Source: BD2-11 sp965115885 (GTDB taxonomy: Bacteria > Gemmatimonadota > Gemmatimonadetes > Longimicrobiales > Gaopeijiaceae). Taken from it: a stretch of DNA of 64,000 nt. The translations under genes were made by a program, and so were the position numbers. Below are positions 35,161 to 44,592 of this stretch, in pieces. The DNA is taken from NCBI GenBank assembly GCA_965115885.1, contig OZ220479.1, positions 2,356,001 to 2,420,000 on the forward strand, read 5' to 3'. Below the pieces are notes generated by a model. It saw nothing but the letters and a program-made list of their open reading frames with translations, was not told the DNA's origin and ran no database searches. Positions within the stretch are counted from its first letter, which is position 1; each line of letters begins with the position of its first letter.

Positions 35161-38100
35161 ATGAACCACGTCAAGTTCCTCGCCACGGCAACGCTGGCGG
35201 CGCTCGTCTTCGCGGCGTGCGGCGACGGTTCCCCACCGCCGGTGGATCTGCCGCCCCCGCCGACGCCCGTGGGCACGATCTCGGGCACGGTGACGATCGA
35301 GGGGACGGCGGTCGCGGGCGTCGCGGCGACGCTGTCGTCGGGCGCGACGGCGACGACGGGCGCGGGCGGCGACTTTTCGTTCACGGGGGTGGAGGCGGGG
35401 ACATACACGGTGACGATCTCGGGCTACCCGGAGGACGCGACGTTCGCGCAGGCGACGCAGTCGGCGACGATATCGACGGACGGGGAGAACGTGCGGTTGA
35501 GCTTCGCGGGAGAGTACGTGCGTTCGTCGGCGGTGGTGGGCGCGGTGGTCGCGGCCGATGCGCCGAAGAGCGGAGGCGACGGGCAGCCGGAGACGCTGTC
35601 GGGGGTGACGGTGACGCTGGGCGGGGAGCACGCGATGGGCGAGACGGCGCGGACGGGGATGGACGGCGGGTTCGCGTTCGCGGGGCTCCGAGCGGGTAGG
35701 TACACGGTGGAGATTTCGGGCTACCCGGAGGACGTGACGTTCGAGACGGGGCTGATGGAGGTGGAGGTCGAGGCGGGCGAGGTGGGCAACGCGGACTTCA
35801 CGGGCCGCTACGTGCGTACCTCGGCGGTCGAGGGCCGTGTGGTCGTCGAGGGCGAGGGGCTGTCGGGAGTGACGGTGGCGCTGTCGGGCGGTCCGGCGGA
35901 GGAGAGCCGCAGGGCGACGACGGACGCGGACGGGATGTACCGGTTCGGGGAACTACGCGCGGGCGCGTACGAGGTGAGCATCGCGGGCGGGTTCGATGCG
36001 GAGGACTACGAGTTCGCGTCGACGTCGCGGGACGTGAGCGTGGAGATGGGCGAAACGGCGACGGTGTCGTTCACGGGAGCGTTGTTGCGGACGTCGGGGA
36101 TCGGCGGCCGCGTGAGCGTGGAAGGCATGGGATTGAGCGGGGTCGAGGTCGTGCTCTCGGGCGCGGACGGGAAGCGGACGGAGACGACGGACGGGAGCGG
36201 TCAGTACGCGTTCACGGGGTTGGCGGCGGGGGACTACGCGGTGTCGATCGGGGTGGAGGGCGAGGCGTACGTGTTCGAGACGACGAGCGTGGACGCGGCG
36301 GTGGGAGAGGACGAGTCGAGGATCGTGAACTTCGAGGGGAAGCACGCGACGACGGCGAGCGTGTCGGGGATGGCGTACGTGGACGAGGGGACGAAGAACG
36401 ACGTGTTCGACGAGGGGGAGCGGGCGCTGACGCGTGCGGAGATCCCGGTGGCGCTGGTGGGCCCCGGGGTGAACGAGCAGCGGGTGGGCGCGACGGACGA
36501 GGAGGGCAGGTTCTCGTTCGAGGGCTTGAAGGCGGGCTCGTACCAGCTGGTGGCGCTGATCGACGCGTCGGCGACGGCGATGCTGGCGAAGCACGACGTG
36601 GCGTACGGCGGACCGTCGACGGGCTACGCGGTGGAGTTGGGGGCAGGGGAGGCGGCGACGCGGTCGTTGCCGTTCGACATAACGCACACGACGGTGGACT
36701 TCGAGGTGACGCTGAAGAGCGGGGAAGCGATGGGCGACGCGCTGCCGGACGCGAAGGTGAACCTGTACGCGGACATGGGCGGCGAGAGGATGGCGGGGAG
36801 CGGCGCGACGGACGAGGAGGGCATGGCGTCGATCCGGGTGGCGCGCGCGGGCACGACGGGCCACACGGTGCACGCGACGATCGTTGCGGACGGCTACAGC
36901 GTGGACATGGAGGGAGGCAAGCAGGCGGTGAAGTGGGATCCTCGGGAGTGGAGGGTGTCGGCGAGGAACATGGCCGACGTGGTGAACATGAAGGTGGACG
37001 CGTCGGTGAGCGGGAAGACGGTGAAGACGGAGCTGGGCGGGGGCGTGGCGCTGGGCGGCTGGGCGATCGGCGTGACGTCGGGGGAGGAGACGGTGGAGGG
37101 CGCGCCGAAGAAGCTGGACGAGGAGGGCATGGCGAAGCTGGAGACGACGGCGGAGTCGGTGCCGACGACCTACGCGTTCATGCTGGCGAAGGACCAGGAG
37201 GACGAGTTGGACGGGGGTGAGAAGTACGAGTCGGCGGTGGAGTACACGCACACGGGCCTGAAGCTGGCGGGCGCGACGATGGAAGCGGGGACGCTCGAGG
37301 CGCGGTACGCGACGCAGACGCTGAAGGCGTACGTGCACCACGAGCGGGATCAGGTGGAGGGGTACACGGGGAACGTGCTGGGTGGGGACGAGCGGGCGAA
37401 GACGGGGTACGTGGACGTGTCGTTGCGCTACGTGAGCGGGACGGGCCGGTCGCGGGCGTTCACGAAGGAGGAGTGGGATTCGAAGCACATGAGCGAGAAG
37501 GACGGGGCGGTGACGTTCCTGCACGTGCCGACGGACTACGACGTGGTGGTTCGCGCGAACGAGAGCGCGGCGGGTACGACGGCGGGGATCGTGCTGCTGG
37601 ATCCGGACGAGCTCGAGGCGTACCGGGACGCGAAGACGAACGGGATCGTGGGCGGAGCGTTCGGGTCGGAGGGCGGATTCGGGCACACGGTTTCGCTGTG
37701 TCCGTTGCAGGAGACGCTTCCCCAGGACCACGACGAGTGCGCGTCGTTCGCGTACGTCGCGACGCACTCGGTGAAGGGCGAGGTGTGGCGCAAGAGCGTG
37801 ACGCCGACCGTCGGCGACGACGGATTCGCGACGACCGACAAGAACGTCGAGAACCCGGGGGTGACGGTGGACCTGACGCCGGTCGAGGGGAAGAACCTGG
37901 CGGGCGAGGCGCAATCCTTCACGACGATGGCGAAGGACGCTGCGGCGACGAAGACGCTCGACGAGCGCTACCAGTTCGACTTCGGGAAGATCGCGGCGGG
38001 CGTGTACGAAGCGAAGGCCACGGTCGGCTGGCGGGTCCGAAGGGAGGACGACATGGCGCTGGGCGCGGCGCTCGCCCCGCTGGGCGGCGCCGTCGTCCTC

Positions 38101-38802
38101 GAGGTGACGCCGTCTACGGGCACGGTCTACGGACGCGTGACGGGCACGGACGGCTTCCCGCTGGACGGCGCGACGGTGACGGCGAACGGGAAGACGGCGA
38201 CGACGGATGCGTACGGTCGCTACGTCATCGAGGGCGTCGCCGCCCGGACCCGCAGGATCGGGAGCGCGACGCACAGCGACAAGTTCTTCGTGACCGCGAC
38301 CTCCGGCGCCGTCGCGACTCGGGACTCCATCCGGGCCTTCATGGCCAACCACCTGGAGCGGGTCGACATCGAGCTGTCGGGCAACGAGGCGCGGGCGACC
38401 GTCAGCGGAAAGGTGACGGCGTCGGGCAGCGGCGCGCCGATCGCGGGCGTGGAAATCGAGGTGAAGTACGACGACGGCGAGTGGACGGCGCCGGAGAACG
38501 CGGCGCCGAACGATGCGCTGAAGACCGGAGCGGACGGCGCCTACACGGCCGAGGTGAAAGGCCAGGCGGTCGGCGGGTCGGTGAGGGTGCGGGCGAGAAA
38601 GAAGGCCATGAGCTTCGCGCCGGAGTCGATCACGGTGCCGGCGCACGTCGGCTCGGCGATCTCCGGCATCGACTTCACCGGCTTCCCGTACGGCAGGATC
38701 GTCGGCAGAGTGGTCGACGTGGACGGCAGACCCGCGCGCGCGGTTCATGTCGGCGAACAGTTGAACAAGATGGAACGACTGCTGAAGGAGATGAGTTCGT
38801 GA
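35161..38802 (+). CDS. Giant surface lipoprotein with Cna_B/CarboxypepD_reg repeats, N-terminal part (split gene)
   Basis: The lipobox LAALVFAAC is followed by about five tandem Ig-like repeats (residues about 38-470), each with a GxV...GV.V.L core and a G.Y.V.I strand; two carry the identical SGYPED turn. Later regions include SdrD-like YVDEG and further CarboxypepD_reg-type repeats near 1020-1195. Codon choice is extreme, with GCG, ACG, GTG and TCG dominating. Native coding ends at about base 38746 (residue 1195); the last 18 residues (starting HVGEQLNKMERLLKEMSS) are encoded by an inserted 1,036-bp segment. The C-terminal 350 residues are at 39783-40834. Confidence 0.75.
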   Translation: MNHVKFLATATLAALVFAACGDGSPPPVDLPPPPTPVGTISGTVTIEGTAVAGVAATLSSGATATTGAGGDFSFTGVEAGTYTVTISGYPEDATFAQATQSATISTDGENVRLSFAGEYVRSSAVVGAVVAADAPKSGGDGQPETLSGVTVTLGGEHAMGETARTGMDGGFAFAGLRAGRYTVEISGYPEDVTFETGLMEVEVEAGEVGNADFTGRYVRTSAVEGRVVVEGEGLSGVTVALSGGPAEESRRATTDADGMYRFGELRAGAYEVSIAGGFDAEDYEFASTSRDVSVEMGETATVSFTGALLRTSGIGGRVSVEGMGLSGVEVVLSGADGKRTETTDGSGQYAFTGLAAGDYAVSIGVEGEAYVFETTSVDAAVGEDESRIVNFEGKHATTASVSGMAYVDEGTKNDVFDEGERALTRAEIPVALVGPGVNEQRVGATDEEGRFSFEGLKAGSYQLVALIDASATAMLAKHDVAYGGPSTGYAVELGAGEAATRSLPFDITHTTVDFEVTLKSGEAMGDALPDAKVNLYADMGGERMAGSGATDEEGMASIRVARAGTTGHTVHATIVADGYSVDMEGGKQAVKWDPREWRVSARNMADVVNMKVDASVSGKTVKTELGGGVALGGWAIGVTSGEETVEGAPKKLDEEGMAKLETTAESVPTTYAFMLAKDQEDELDGGEKYESAVEYTHTGLKLAGATMEAGTLEARYATQTLKAYVHHERDQVEGYTGNVLGGDERAKTGYVDVSLRYVSGTGRSRAFTKEEWDSKHMSEKDGAVTFLHVPTDYDVVVRANESAAGTTAGIVLLDPDELEAYRDAKTNGIVGGAFGSEGGFGHTVSLCPLQETLPQDHDECASFAYVATHSVKGEVWRKSVTPTVGDDGFATTDKNVENPGVTVDLTPVEGKNLAGEAQSFTTMAKDAAATKTLDERYQFDFGKIAAGVYEAKATVGWRVRREDDMALGAALAPLGGAVVLEVTPSTGTVYGRVTGTDGFPLDGATVTANGKTATTDAYGRYVIEGVAARTRRIGSATHSDKFFVTATSGAVATRDSIRAFMANHLERVDIELSGNEARATVSGKVTASGSGAPIAGVEIEVKYDDGEWTAPENAAPNDALKTGADGAYTAEVKGQAVGGSVRVRARKKAMSFAPESITVPAHVGSAISGIDFTGFPYGRIVGRVVDVDGRPARAVHVGEQLNKMERLLKEMSS

Positions 38803-39310
38803 GCGACTCGTTGAAACGTCTCCACGACCTGGCCAACACGTACCTGGACCTGGACCTGGAGATCGAAGAAGAGGAGAAGCGCCTCGCAGCGCTGAAGAAG
38901 GAGCGGCACCGGATCATCTCGGTCGCGATGCCCGAGATCATGATGGAGGCGGACGTCTCGACCCTCAGCTCCGGGGGCAGGGTCTACAGCCTGGAGACGT
39001 TCATCTCCGGGGGGGGTGGCCCAAGGACCCGGACAAGCGCAGGGACGCCGTGGTCCATCTGGAAAGGATCGGAGCCGAAGGACTGATCAAGTCCCGGCTG
39101 GAAATCTCGGCCGGGCGCGAAAGCCACGCGGAAATCCGCAAGATCGCCGAGAGCCTCGCCGACTGGGGTCCGAAGCTGGACTCCTCCGTGCACACCATGA
39201 CCCTCCGGGCGTTCGCCCGGAGGCGTCTGGAGTCGGGAGACCCCATCGACCTCGACGCGCTGGGCCTGTTCGCGGGGCCCGTCGTGAAGGTGAAGAAGAC
39301 CAAGAAATGA
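38799..39310 (+). pseudogene. Phage-type protein of unknown function, frameshifted in a G8 tract
   Basis: Combining two frames gives about 170 residues: a coiled-coil N-terminus (DLDLEIEEEEKRLAALKKER), then PEIMMEADVSTL, and after a frameshift WPKDPDKRRDAVVHLERIG, ESHAEIRKIAESLADWG, SSVHTMTLRAFARRRLES and LGLFAGPVVKVKK. This architecture (charged coil, then a core ending in a Phe-Ala-x-x-x-Leu helix and an F.G..VKVKK strand) is one I associate with small phage proteins near replication genes; function unknown. The break is in GGGGGGGG (39010-39017); nine or six G would restore the frame. The GTG overlaps the preceding TGA. Confidence 0.6.
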
Positions 39311-39666
39311 GCGGAATCGGAAGCCCGTGGTTCTTCGCCAGTCTGGGGTATCGGATCTCCCGTGGATTGGAATACGTCTTCCTCGCGATTTTCACCGTTC
39401 TGATCCTCGTCTCGTTGACGGTCGTCCGCATCCCGCACGAATTCACGAGCATACCGGCGAGATACCTGTCGTTCGTCAGGGGAGAAGGGGTTTCCACTTC
39501 CTTCCTGTCGTCGCCTTTCCTGGAACTGAACGGCCCGATTTGGGTGGGTCTGTGGTTGCTCTTCGCCTTCTTGTCGGAGACGATCCGCAACGTGTGGGTC
39601 AACAAGTGCCTGAGGGACGGGAAGGAAGAGGGTCTCGTCGGACTCCAACTGCCGGAGCGGGAATGA
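39307..39666 (+). CDS. Small two-helix membrane protein in phage-like cassette
   Basis: A 119-residue protein with two hydrophobic segments: YVFLAIFTVLILVSLTVV (about residues 23-40) and IWVGLWLLFAFLSETI (about 79-94), separated by a hydrophilic loop. Its ATG overlaps the TGA of the preceding gene and its own stop overlaps the next ATG, so the three are translationally coupled. No family recognised; small membrane proteins in such positions can be phage lysis or host-interaction proteins, but that is conjecture. Confidence 0.6.
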   Translation: MSGIGSPWFFASLGYRISRGLEYVFLAIFTVLILVSLTVVRIPHEFTSIPARYLSFVRGEGVSTSFLSSPFLELNGPIWVGLWLLFAFLSETIRNVWVNKCLRDGKEEGLVGLQLPERE

Positions 39667-39830
39667 AAACCTGGGGGAAGACCCAGTACGAGCGCGAGTA
39701 CGAGAGGGGCCTGATCTTCAAAAACGTGCGTTGCCCCAAGTGCAGGAACAGGATCAGGTTCGACGTCTCCATGGAGATGTTCGTCTCTGGGCGACGCCGA
39801 CAGGGGGCGGCGCCCCGGCGGACAGCGTGA
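39663..39830 (+). CDS. Truncated zinc-ribbon-like protein (cassette edge)
   Basis: The frame starts MKTWGKTQYEREYERG and contains CPKCRNRI, half of a four-cysteine zinc ribbon. At base 39783 native DNA of the surface gene resumes in another frame, so the last 16 or so residues (SGRRRQGAAPRRTA) are not native. The second cysteine pair is missing. It is a 5' fragment of a gene cut by the insertion junction. Confidence 0.6.
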   Translation: MKTWGKTQYEREYERGLIFKNVRCPKCRNRIRFDVSMEMFVSGRRRQGAAPRRTA

Positions 39831-40834
39831 CGACGGGTACGACGGGGGTGTTTTCGCTCGACGTGCCGCTCGGCGCCTACACGCTGAAGTTCGGCGAGGA
39901 CAAGGCCACGAAGGCGACGCCGAGTTACGAGATCCCGGTCCGGTACCGGACGTCGGTCAGCGTCGCGCCGGGTCGGACCGTGAACGTCGGCACCGTCCGT
40001 CGGAAACTGTTCACTGCATGGGACATCAAGGTGGAACGCTTGCTGTCGTCGGCGACGACCGACTTGCCCAACGTGTTTTCCGACAGCGTCAAGGTGACGT
40101 GGAAGGCCGATCCGAAGCAGGTGCCCGCCGGCTTCCACGATGCCAGATACAGGGTCATGTTCAGGTTCGCCAAAAGCAATCCGCACAACCCGGAACCGGA
40201 GCACCGCGGCGCTTGGAAGCCTCGAGGCGACCGGGTCGGCGGCGATCCGGACAGCACCGGCACGTACACGATGGGCATCACGCTCACCCCACGCGTTCTC
40301 TCCAGCCTCTTCTCGGAGGGAGAAATCGGCACGGACACCTATTTCGAGGTCAGGATCAGGGCGCAGATCCAAGGCTCGACCACAAGGGAACATGTGGGCG
40401 TGGCGCTCTCGGAGAGTCGCGTGCTCAAGGTGCGCGCGATCAAACCGGTGGCCGTCGGCGTGACGGCCTCGCGCGTGCAGAGCGACGAACGGATCCGGAT
40501 CGACTGGGACCCGAGTTCCTCGGCTTCGAGGGTGAGCAGAAGAACGGGACAACGGGTCGTGGCGCGGCTGGGCGATGGGCATTGGTACGTGCTCGCCACC
40601 GTCCCCGTCACGAAGGTCGATCCCGTCGACAACAGGGAGAAGCGGCAGAGCGGCGCGCGGATCTCCGTGGACGGGCGGACCCTGACCCGAGTCGACGGCG
40701 GCGCCTCGCTGACCGACCCCGCCGCCAAGGCCGAGTTGCTGAAGGCCATGACCATCGCCGTGGAAACGAGACAAGGCTCTTCCGGAGATTGGAACCGCTC
40801 CGCCACGGTCTCCCTCGCTGCGGCGGGGGGCTGA
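39783..40834 (+). pseudogene. C-terminal part of the split surface lipoprotein
   Basis: The frame begins RLWATPTGGGAPADS and continues a CarboxypepD_reg-like repeat (GVFSLDVPLGAYTLKFG), then strands typical of fibronectin-like domains (KVTWKADPKQVPAG, RIDWDPSSSA). It has no own start or ribosome-binding site. Joined to residue 1195 of the N-terminal part it completes one protein of about 1,545 residues. As it stands it is not expressed as part of the lipoprotein. Confidence 0.8.
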
Positions 40835-40981
40835 TCCCCCCCGACGCCACCGCCGGTCGCGGTCGACGCCGGTCGAGGGACGGAGGGGGCGGCCCGGACG
40901 AGGCTTCCCGCGCTTCCGCCGCACGCCGGGAGCTTCCGATCTCGCGGCGCGGGGGAGGAGGCGAGCGGAAGCGGCCGCCGA

Positions 40982-42628
40982 TCAGCCGATCAGCTGGCGG
41001 CTGCCCGATCCGCGCTTCTTCAGAAGTTCGACCGCCACCGCGCGCGCATCGTCGAGCGTGCGCACGATCCGCCCGGGCGGCACGCCGTCCAGGATGTCCA
41101 GCGTCCTCAGGGTCTCGGCCGGCGAGCCCGAGACGCCCATCACGACGACATCGGTCCCCTCGCGCCGGGCGACGTCCAGAAGTTGCCGGATGAGCATGGC
41201 GGCGCTGTCGTCCAGGTAGGTCACGTTGGTGAAGTCGAAGATCGTGACCTCGTGCTCCTTGACGTCTCCCCCGATCACGGTGACCAGCTTGTGCGCGGAG
41301 GCGACGGTGAAGCTCCCCTTGAGAGCGACCAGCCCCACGCGGGCCGAGTACCAGTCCATGACCTCCGGATCCTCGCGTTCGGCGAAGAACATCCGGTCGA
41401 GCAGCGGCACGGACACCACGCTGTCCAGCTCCAGACGCTCCAGCTGGCTGGAGTGGGCCATGCCCGCGACGATCAGCCCGATCGCGACGCCCGTGACCAA
41501 GTCCACGAACACGGTCAGCCCCAACGTGACCAGCAGGACGATCATGTGCTCGCGGCGGAGGTGGTGGACGCGCACCAGCACGCGCCAGTCGATGATGTCC
41601 CATCCGACCTTGATCAGGATGGCGGCGAGCACGGCGTGGGGAATCGGCTCGACGTACTGGCCGAGGCCCAGCAGCAGTCCCAGCACCAGCGCCGCGCGAA
41701 GCGCCCCGGAAACCGGCGTGCTTCCCCCGGCGCGGATGTTGACCACGGTGCCCATGGTCGCCCCGGCGCCCGGCAACCCGCCGATCAACCCCGAGGCGAT
41801 GTTGCCGACGCCCTGCCCGATCAGCTCCCGGTTGGCGTCGTGGCGGGTTCCGGTGATCGAATCGGCCACCAGCGAGGTCAGCAGGCTGTCCACCGAACCC
41901 AGGATGGCGAGGATCACCGCGGGCTCCACGGCGCGCAGCAGGAATTCCGCGGAAGGCGGCGCGAACCGAAGCGTCGGCAACCCCGTGGGGATCTCCCCGA
42001 TGACCGGGACGCCGCCGACCCACAGAATCCCGACCGTCGTGCCCACCGCCAGCGCCACCAGCGGCGGGGGAACGAGTCTCGCCAGCCGACGGGGCCAGGC
42101 CACGGCGACCGCCAGGGTGAGAGCGCCGATCGCGACCGCGCCGGGCGTGGCGGCGGCCAGTGCCCCCGGAAGCGACCGCAACGCGCCCATCGCCCCGCCC
42201 GAGGCCGGGGGCAGGCCGAGAAACGGCATGCTCTGGATCAGGATGATGATGACGCCGATCCCGGACATGAAGCCGGACACCACCACCGCCGGCGTGTACG
42301 CGACGAAGCGGCCGATCCTGAGCGCGCCCATGGCGATCTGCAGCAGCCCCGCCATGATCACCGCGGTCATGGCCTCGGCGAGGGTGGCGGAGTGGGTGGT
42401 GAGGATCGCCGCCATGGCGACGGTCATGGGCGCGGTGGGGCCGGAGATCTGCGAACGGGTGCCCCCGAAGACGGCGGCGAAGAAGCCCACCGCGATCGCG
42501 CCGTAGAGCCCCGACGCCGCGCCCAGCCCCGACGCCACTCCGAACGCCAAGGCGACCGGAAGGGCCACGATGGCGGAGGTCACGCCGCCGAAGATGTCCC
42601 CGCGCAACGCGCGGTAGTCGTAGTTCAT
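40982..42628 (-). CDS. SulP-family anion transporter with STAS domain
   Basis: A 548-residue protein. The membrane part (about residues 1-400) starts YRALRGDIFGGVTSAIVALP and has the SulP signature GTRSQISGPTAPMTV; around a dozen hydrophobic helices follow. The C-terminal STAS domain (about 430-540) contains IFDFTNVTYLDDSAAMLIRQ. SulP proteins move sulfate, bicarbonate or other anions, often with sodium or proton; the substrate is not deducible. It follows recQ on the same strand by about 90 bases. Confidence 0.9.
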   Translation of the reverse strand: MNYDYRALRGDIFGGVTSAIVALPVALAFGVASGLGAASGLYGAIAVGFFAAVFGGTRSQISGPTAPMTVAMAAILTTHSATLAEAMTAVIMAGLLQIAMGALRIGRFVAYTPAVVVSGFMSGIGVIIILIQSMPFLGLPPASGGAMGALRSLPGALAAATPGAVAIGALTLAVAVAWPRRLARLVPPPLVALAVGTTVGILWVGGVPVIGEIPTGLPTLRFAPPSAEFLLRAVEPAVILAILGSVDSLLTSLVADSITGTRHDANRELIGQGVGNIASGLIGGLPGAGATMGTVVNIRAGGSTPVSGALRAALVLGLLLGLGQYVEPIPHAVLAAILIKVGWDIIDWRVLVRVHHLRREHMIVLLVTLGLTVFVDLVTGVAIGLIVAGMAHSSQLERLELDSVVSVPLLDRMFFAEREDPEVMDWYSARVGLVALKGSFTVASAHKLVTVIGGDVKEHEVTIFDFTNVTYLDDSAAMLIRQLLDVARREGTDVVVMGVSGSPAETLRTLDILDGVPPGRIVRTLDDARAVAVELLKKRGSGSRQLIG

Positions 42629-42717
42629 GCGATCCCCTCCTCCTGCTTTCGGGCGCGTCGGGCGGCGGCGGATCCGCGGGCCCGCTCGAGGTTCCGAACC
42701 CGGAACGGTTCCGCTTC

Positions 42718-44592
42718 CTACTCCCCGCCGCCGATCACCGACAGGAACCCGTCGCCGTAGCGGCCGAGCTTGATCTCGCCCACCCCCGTGATCTCGGCCA
42801 GCTCGTCCGGCGTTCGCGGCCGACGCTCCACCATTTCGCGCAGGGTGGCGTCGTGGAAGATGGCGTACGGAGGGATTCCCTGCGCGCGGGCGAGTTCCAG
42901 CCGATGCGCGCGCAACGCCTCCCAGAGCTTCTCGTCCCACGTCGCCGGATCCGGCGGCGGCCGCTCCTTCCCGCCAGGACGTCGCGCGGGTCTCGGCGGG
43001 CGCATGTCCCGCCGCATGTGCACCGGCGTCTCGCCGCGGAGCACGGGCCAGCTCTCGTCCGTGAGCCGGATCGATCCGTATCCCTCCATGTCCACCCAGA
43101 GCAGCTTGCGGGCGACCAGCTGGCGGAACACCGAGCGCCATGCGTAGGGGCTCAGCTCCGCGCCCACCCCCCAGGTCGGAATGCGGTCGTGGCCGAAGCG
43201 CCGGATGCGGTCGGTGTCCCTGCCGCGGAGGACGTCGACGAGGTACGCGACGCCGAAGCGCTGCCCGGTGCGGTACACGCACGACATGGCCTTCTGGGAC
43301 GCCTCGGTCGCGTCCCAGGCGTCCACCGGGGTCAGGCAGTTGTCGCAGTTGCCGCAAGGCTCCGGCAGGGTCTCGCCGAAGTAGCCCAGCAGGGTCCGGC
43401 GGCGGCAGGCGACAAGCTCGCAGTAGCCCAGCATCGCGTCCAGTTTGCGCACTTCCAAGCGCTTGCGCACCTCCCCCGCGTCCGACCCCTCCACCATGTT
43501 GCGCAGGACCACGACCTCCTGCAGTCCGTACACCATCCACGCGCTGGCGGGGAGCCCGTCGCGCCCCGCGCGCCCCGTCTCCTGATAGTAGGCTTCGATG
43601 CTCTTGGGCAGGTCGAGATGGGCCACGAACCGGACGTTGGACTTGTCGATGCCCATGCCGAAGGCGATGGTCGCCACCATGACCACGCCCTCCTCCCGCT
43701 GGAAGCGGTCCTGGTTGCGCTGGCGCTCGGCGGCCCCGAGCCCGGCGTGGTACGGGAGGGCGTTCACCCCCTCGCTCCGCAGCCATTCCGCGGTGGCGTC
43801 CACCTTCTTGCGCGACAGGCAGTAGACGATGCCCGCGTCGCCCCTGTGGCGCCGGTTCAGAAAGCGGCGGAACTGGGCGCGCGCGTTGCTCTTCGGAACC
43901 ACGCTGTAGCGGATGTTGGGGCGGTCGAAACCGCTCACGAAAACGGGCGCCTCGCGGAGTCCGATCCGGTCGACGATCTCGCGCCGGGTGAGCTCGTCGG
44001 CCGTGGCGGTGAGCGCGATGCGGGGCACGCCCGGAAAGTGCCGTTGCAGCTCCGAGAGCTTCAGGTACTCCGGGCGGAAATCGTGCCCCCACTGCGACAC
44101 GCAGTGCGCCTCGTCGATGGCGAAAAGAGCCAGGCGGGCCTCCGCCAGCAGGTCGAGCGTGCGCTGTCCGAGCAGGCGCTCGGGGGCGACGTAAAGCAGA
44201 TCCAGCCGCCCCGCCCGCACCGCCGCCTCCGCCTCCAGCACGTCCCGGTAGGAGAGCGTGGAGTTCAGGCAGGCGGCGCGCACGCCCAGCTGGCGGAGCG
44301 CCTCCACCTGGTCGCGCATGAGGGCGATGAGGGGCGAGACCACCACGCCGGTTCCCTCGCGCACGATGGCGGGGATCTGGTAGCACAGGGACTTGCCGCC
44401 CCCGGTCGGCATCAGCACCAGGCAGTCGCCTCCGTCCACCGTGTGACCGACGATCTCCTCCTGCTGTCCCCGGAACTCGGAGTAGCCGAAGGTGCGCTCG
44501 AGAACGCGGCGAATCGCCGGGCCGCATCCCTCCTCTCCGCGCGCGTCCGGTCCGACGGGGCCGCGCGCCGCCTCGCCGACGGAGGCCTTCAT
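42718..44592 (-). CDS. recQ: RecQ ATP-dependent DNA helicase
   Basis: A 624-residue superfamily-2 helicase. The N-terminal core has FRGQQEEIV, Walker A PTGGGKSLCY, DEAH-box FAIDEAHCVSQWGHDFRP, the aromatic-rich loop, TATA (motif III), and motif VI QETGRAGRDG. A zinc-binding RQC domain follows (four Cys: C-x(n)-C-GNCDNC) and an HRDC domain lies at the C-terminus (about 520-610). It unwinds recombination intermediates 3' to 5'. The ATG overlaps the stop of the amidase gene upstream (ATGA). Confidence 0.92.
   Translation of the reverse strand: MKASVGEAARGPVGPDARGEEGCGPAIRRVLERTFGYSEFRGQQEEIVGHTVDGGDCLVLMPTGGGKSLCYQIPAIVREGTGVVVSPLIALMRDQVEALRQLGVRAACLNSTLSYRDVLEAEAAVRAGRLDLLYVAPERLLGQRTLDLLAEARLALFAIDEAHCVSQWGHDFRPEYLKLSELQRHFPGVPRIALTATADELTRREIVDRIGLREAPVFVSGFDRPNIRYSVVPKSNARAQFRRFLNRRHRGDAGIVYCLSRKKVDATAEWLRSEGVNALPYHAGLGAAERQRNQDRFQREEGVVMVATIAFGMGIDKSNVRFVAHLDLPKSIEAYYQETGRAGRDGLPASAWMVYGLQEVVVLRNMVEGSDAGEVRKRLEVRKLDAMLGYCELVACRRRTLLGYFGETLPEPCGNCDNCLTPVDAWDATEASQKAMSCVYRTGQRFGVAYLVDVLRGRDTDRIRRFGHDRIPTWGVGAELSPYAWRSVFRQLVARKLLWVDMEGYGSIRLTDESWPVLRGETPVHMRRDMRPPRPARRPGGKERPPPDPATWDEKLWEALRAHRLELARAQGIPPYAIFHDATLREMVERRPRTPDELAEITGVGEIKLGRYGDGFLSVIGGGE

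Larger units (their letters stand above)
38747..39782 (+). other. 1,036-bp phage-like operon fragment inserted in a surface-protein gene
   Basis: It is bounded on both sides by GTTC (38743-38746 and 39779-39782). It holds the tail of one gene, two complete short genes (the first frameshifted) and the start of a fourth, all on the plus strand and linked by GTGA or ATGA overlaps. Base composition and codon use are visibly less GC-extreme than the host gene. There is no transposase, integrase or inverted repeat. Removing it rejoins the host frame exactly (gcg gtt cgt ctc tgg). Confidence 0.85.

Noticed and set aside
35953..38748. A 931-codon minus-strand frame under the surface lipoprotein
   Set aside because: Its composition is His/Arg/Val-rich, as expected from reversing GCG/ACG/GTG codons; no start signal or domain.
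35161..38802. CRISPR-like regular repeats
   Set aside because: The periodicity reflects protein repeats of variable spacing, not identical short repeats with unique spacers.
38747..39782. A group II intron or intein as the explanation for the split surface gene
   Set aside because: The segment has neither intron structural motifs or reverse transcriptase nor intein splicing motifs, and it carries ordinary translational overlaps.
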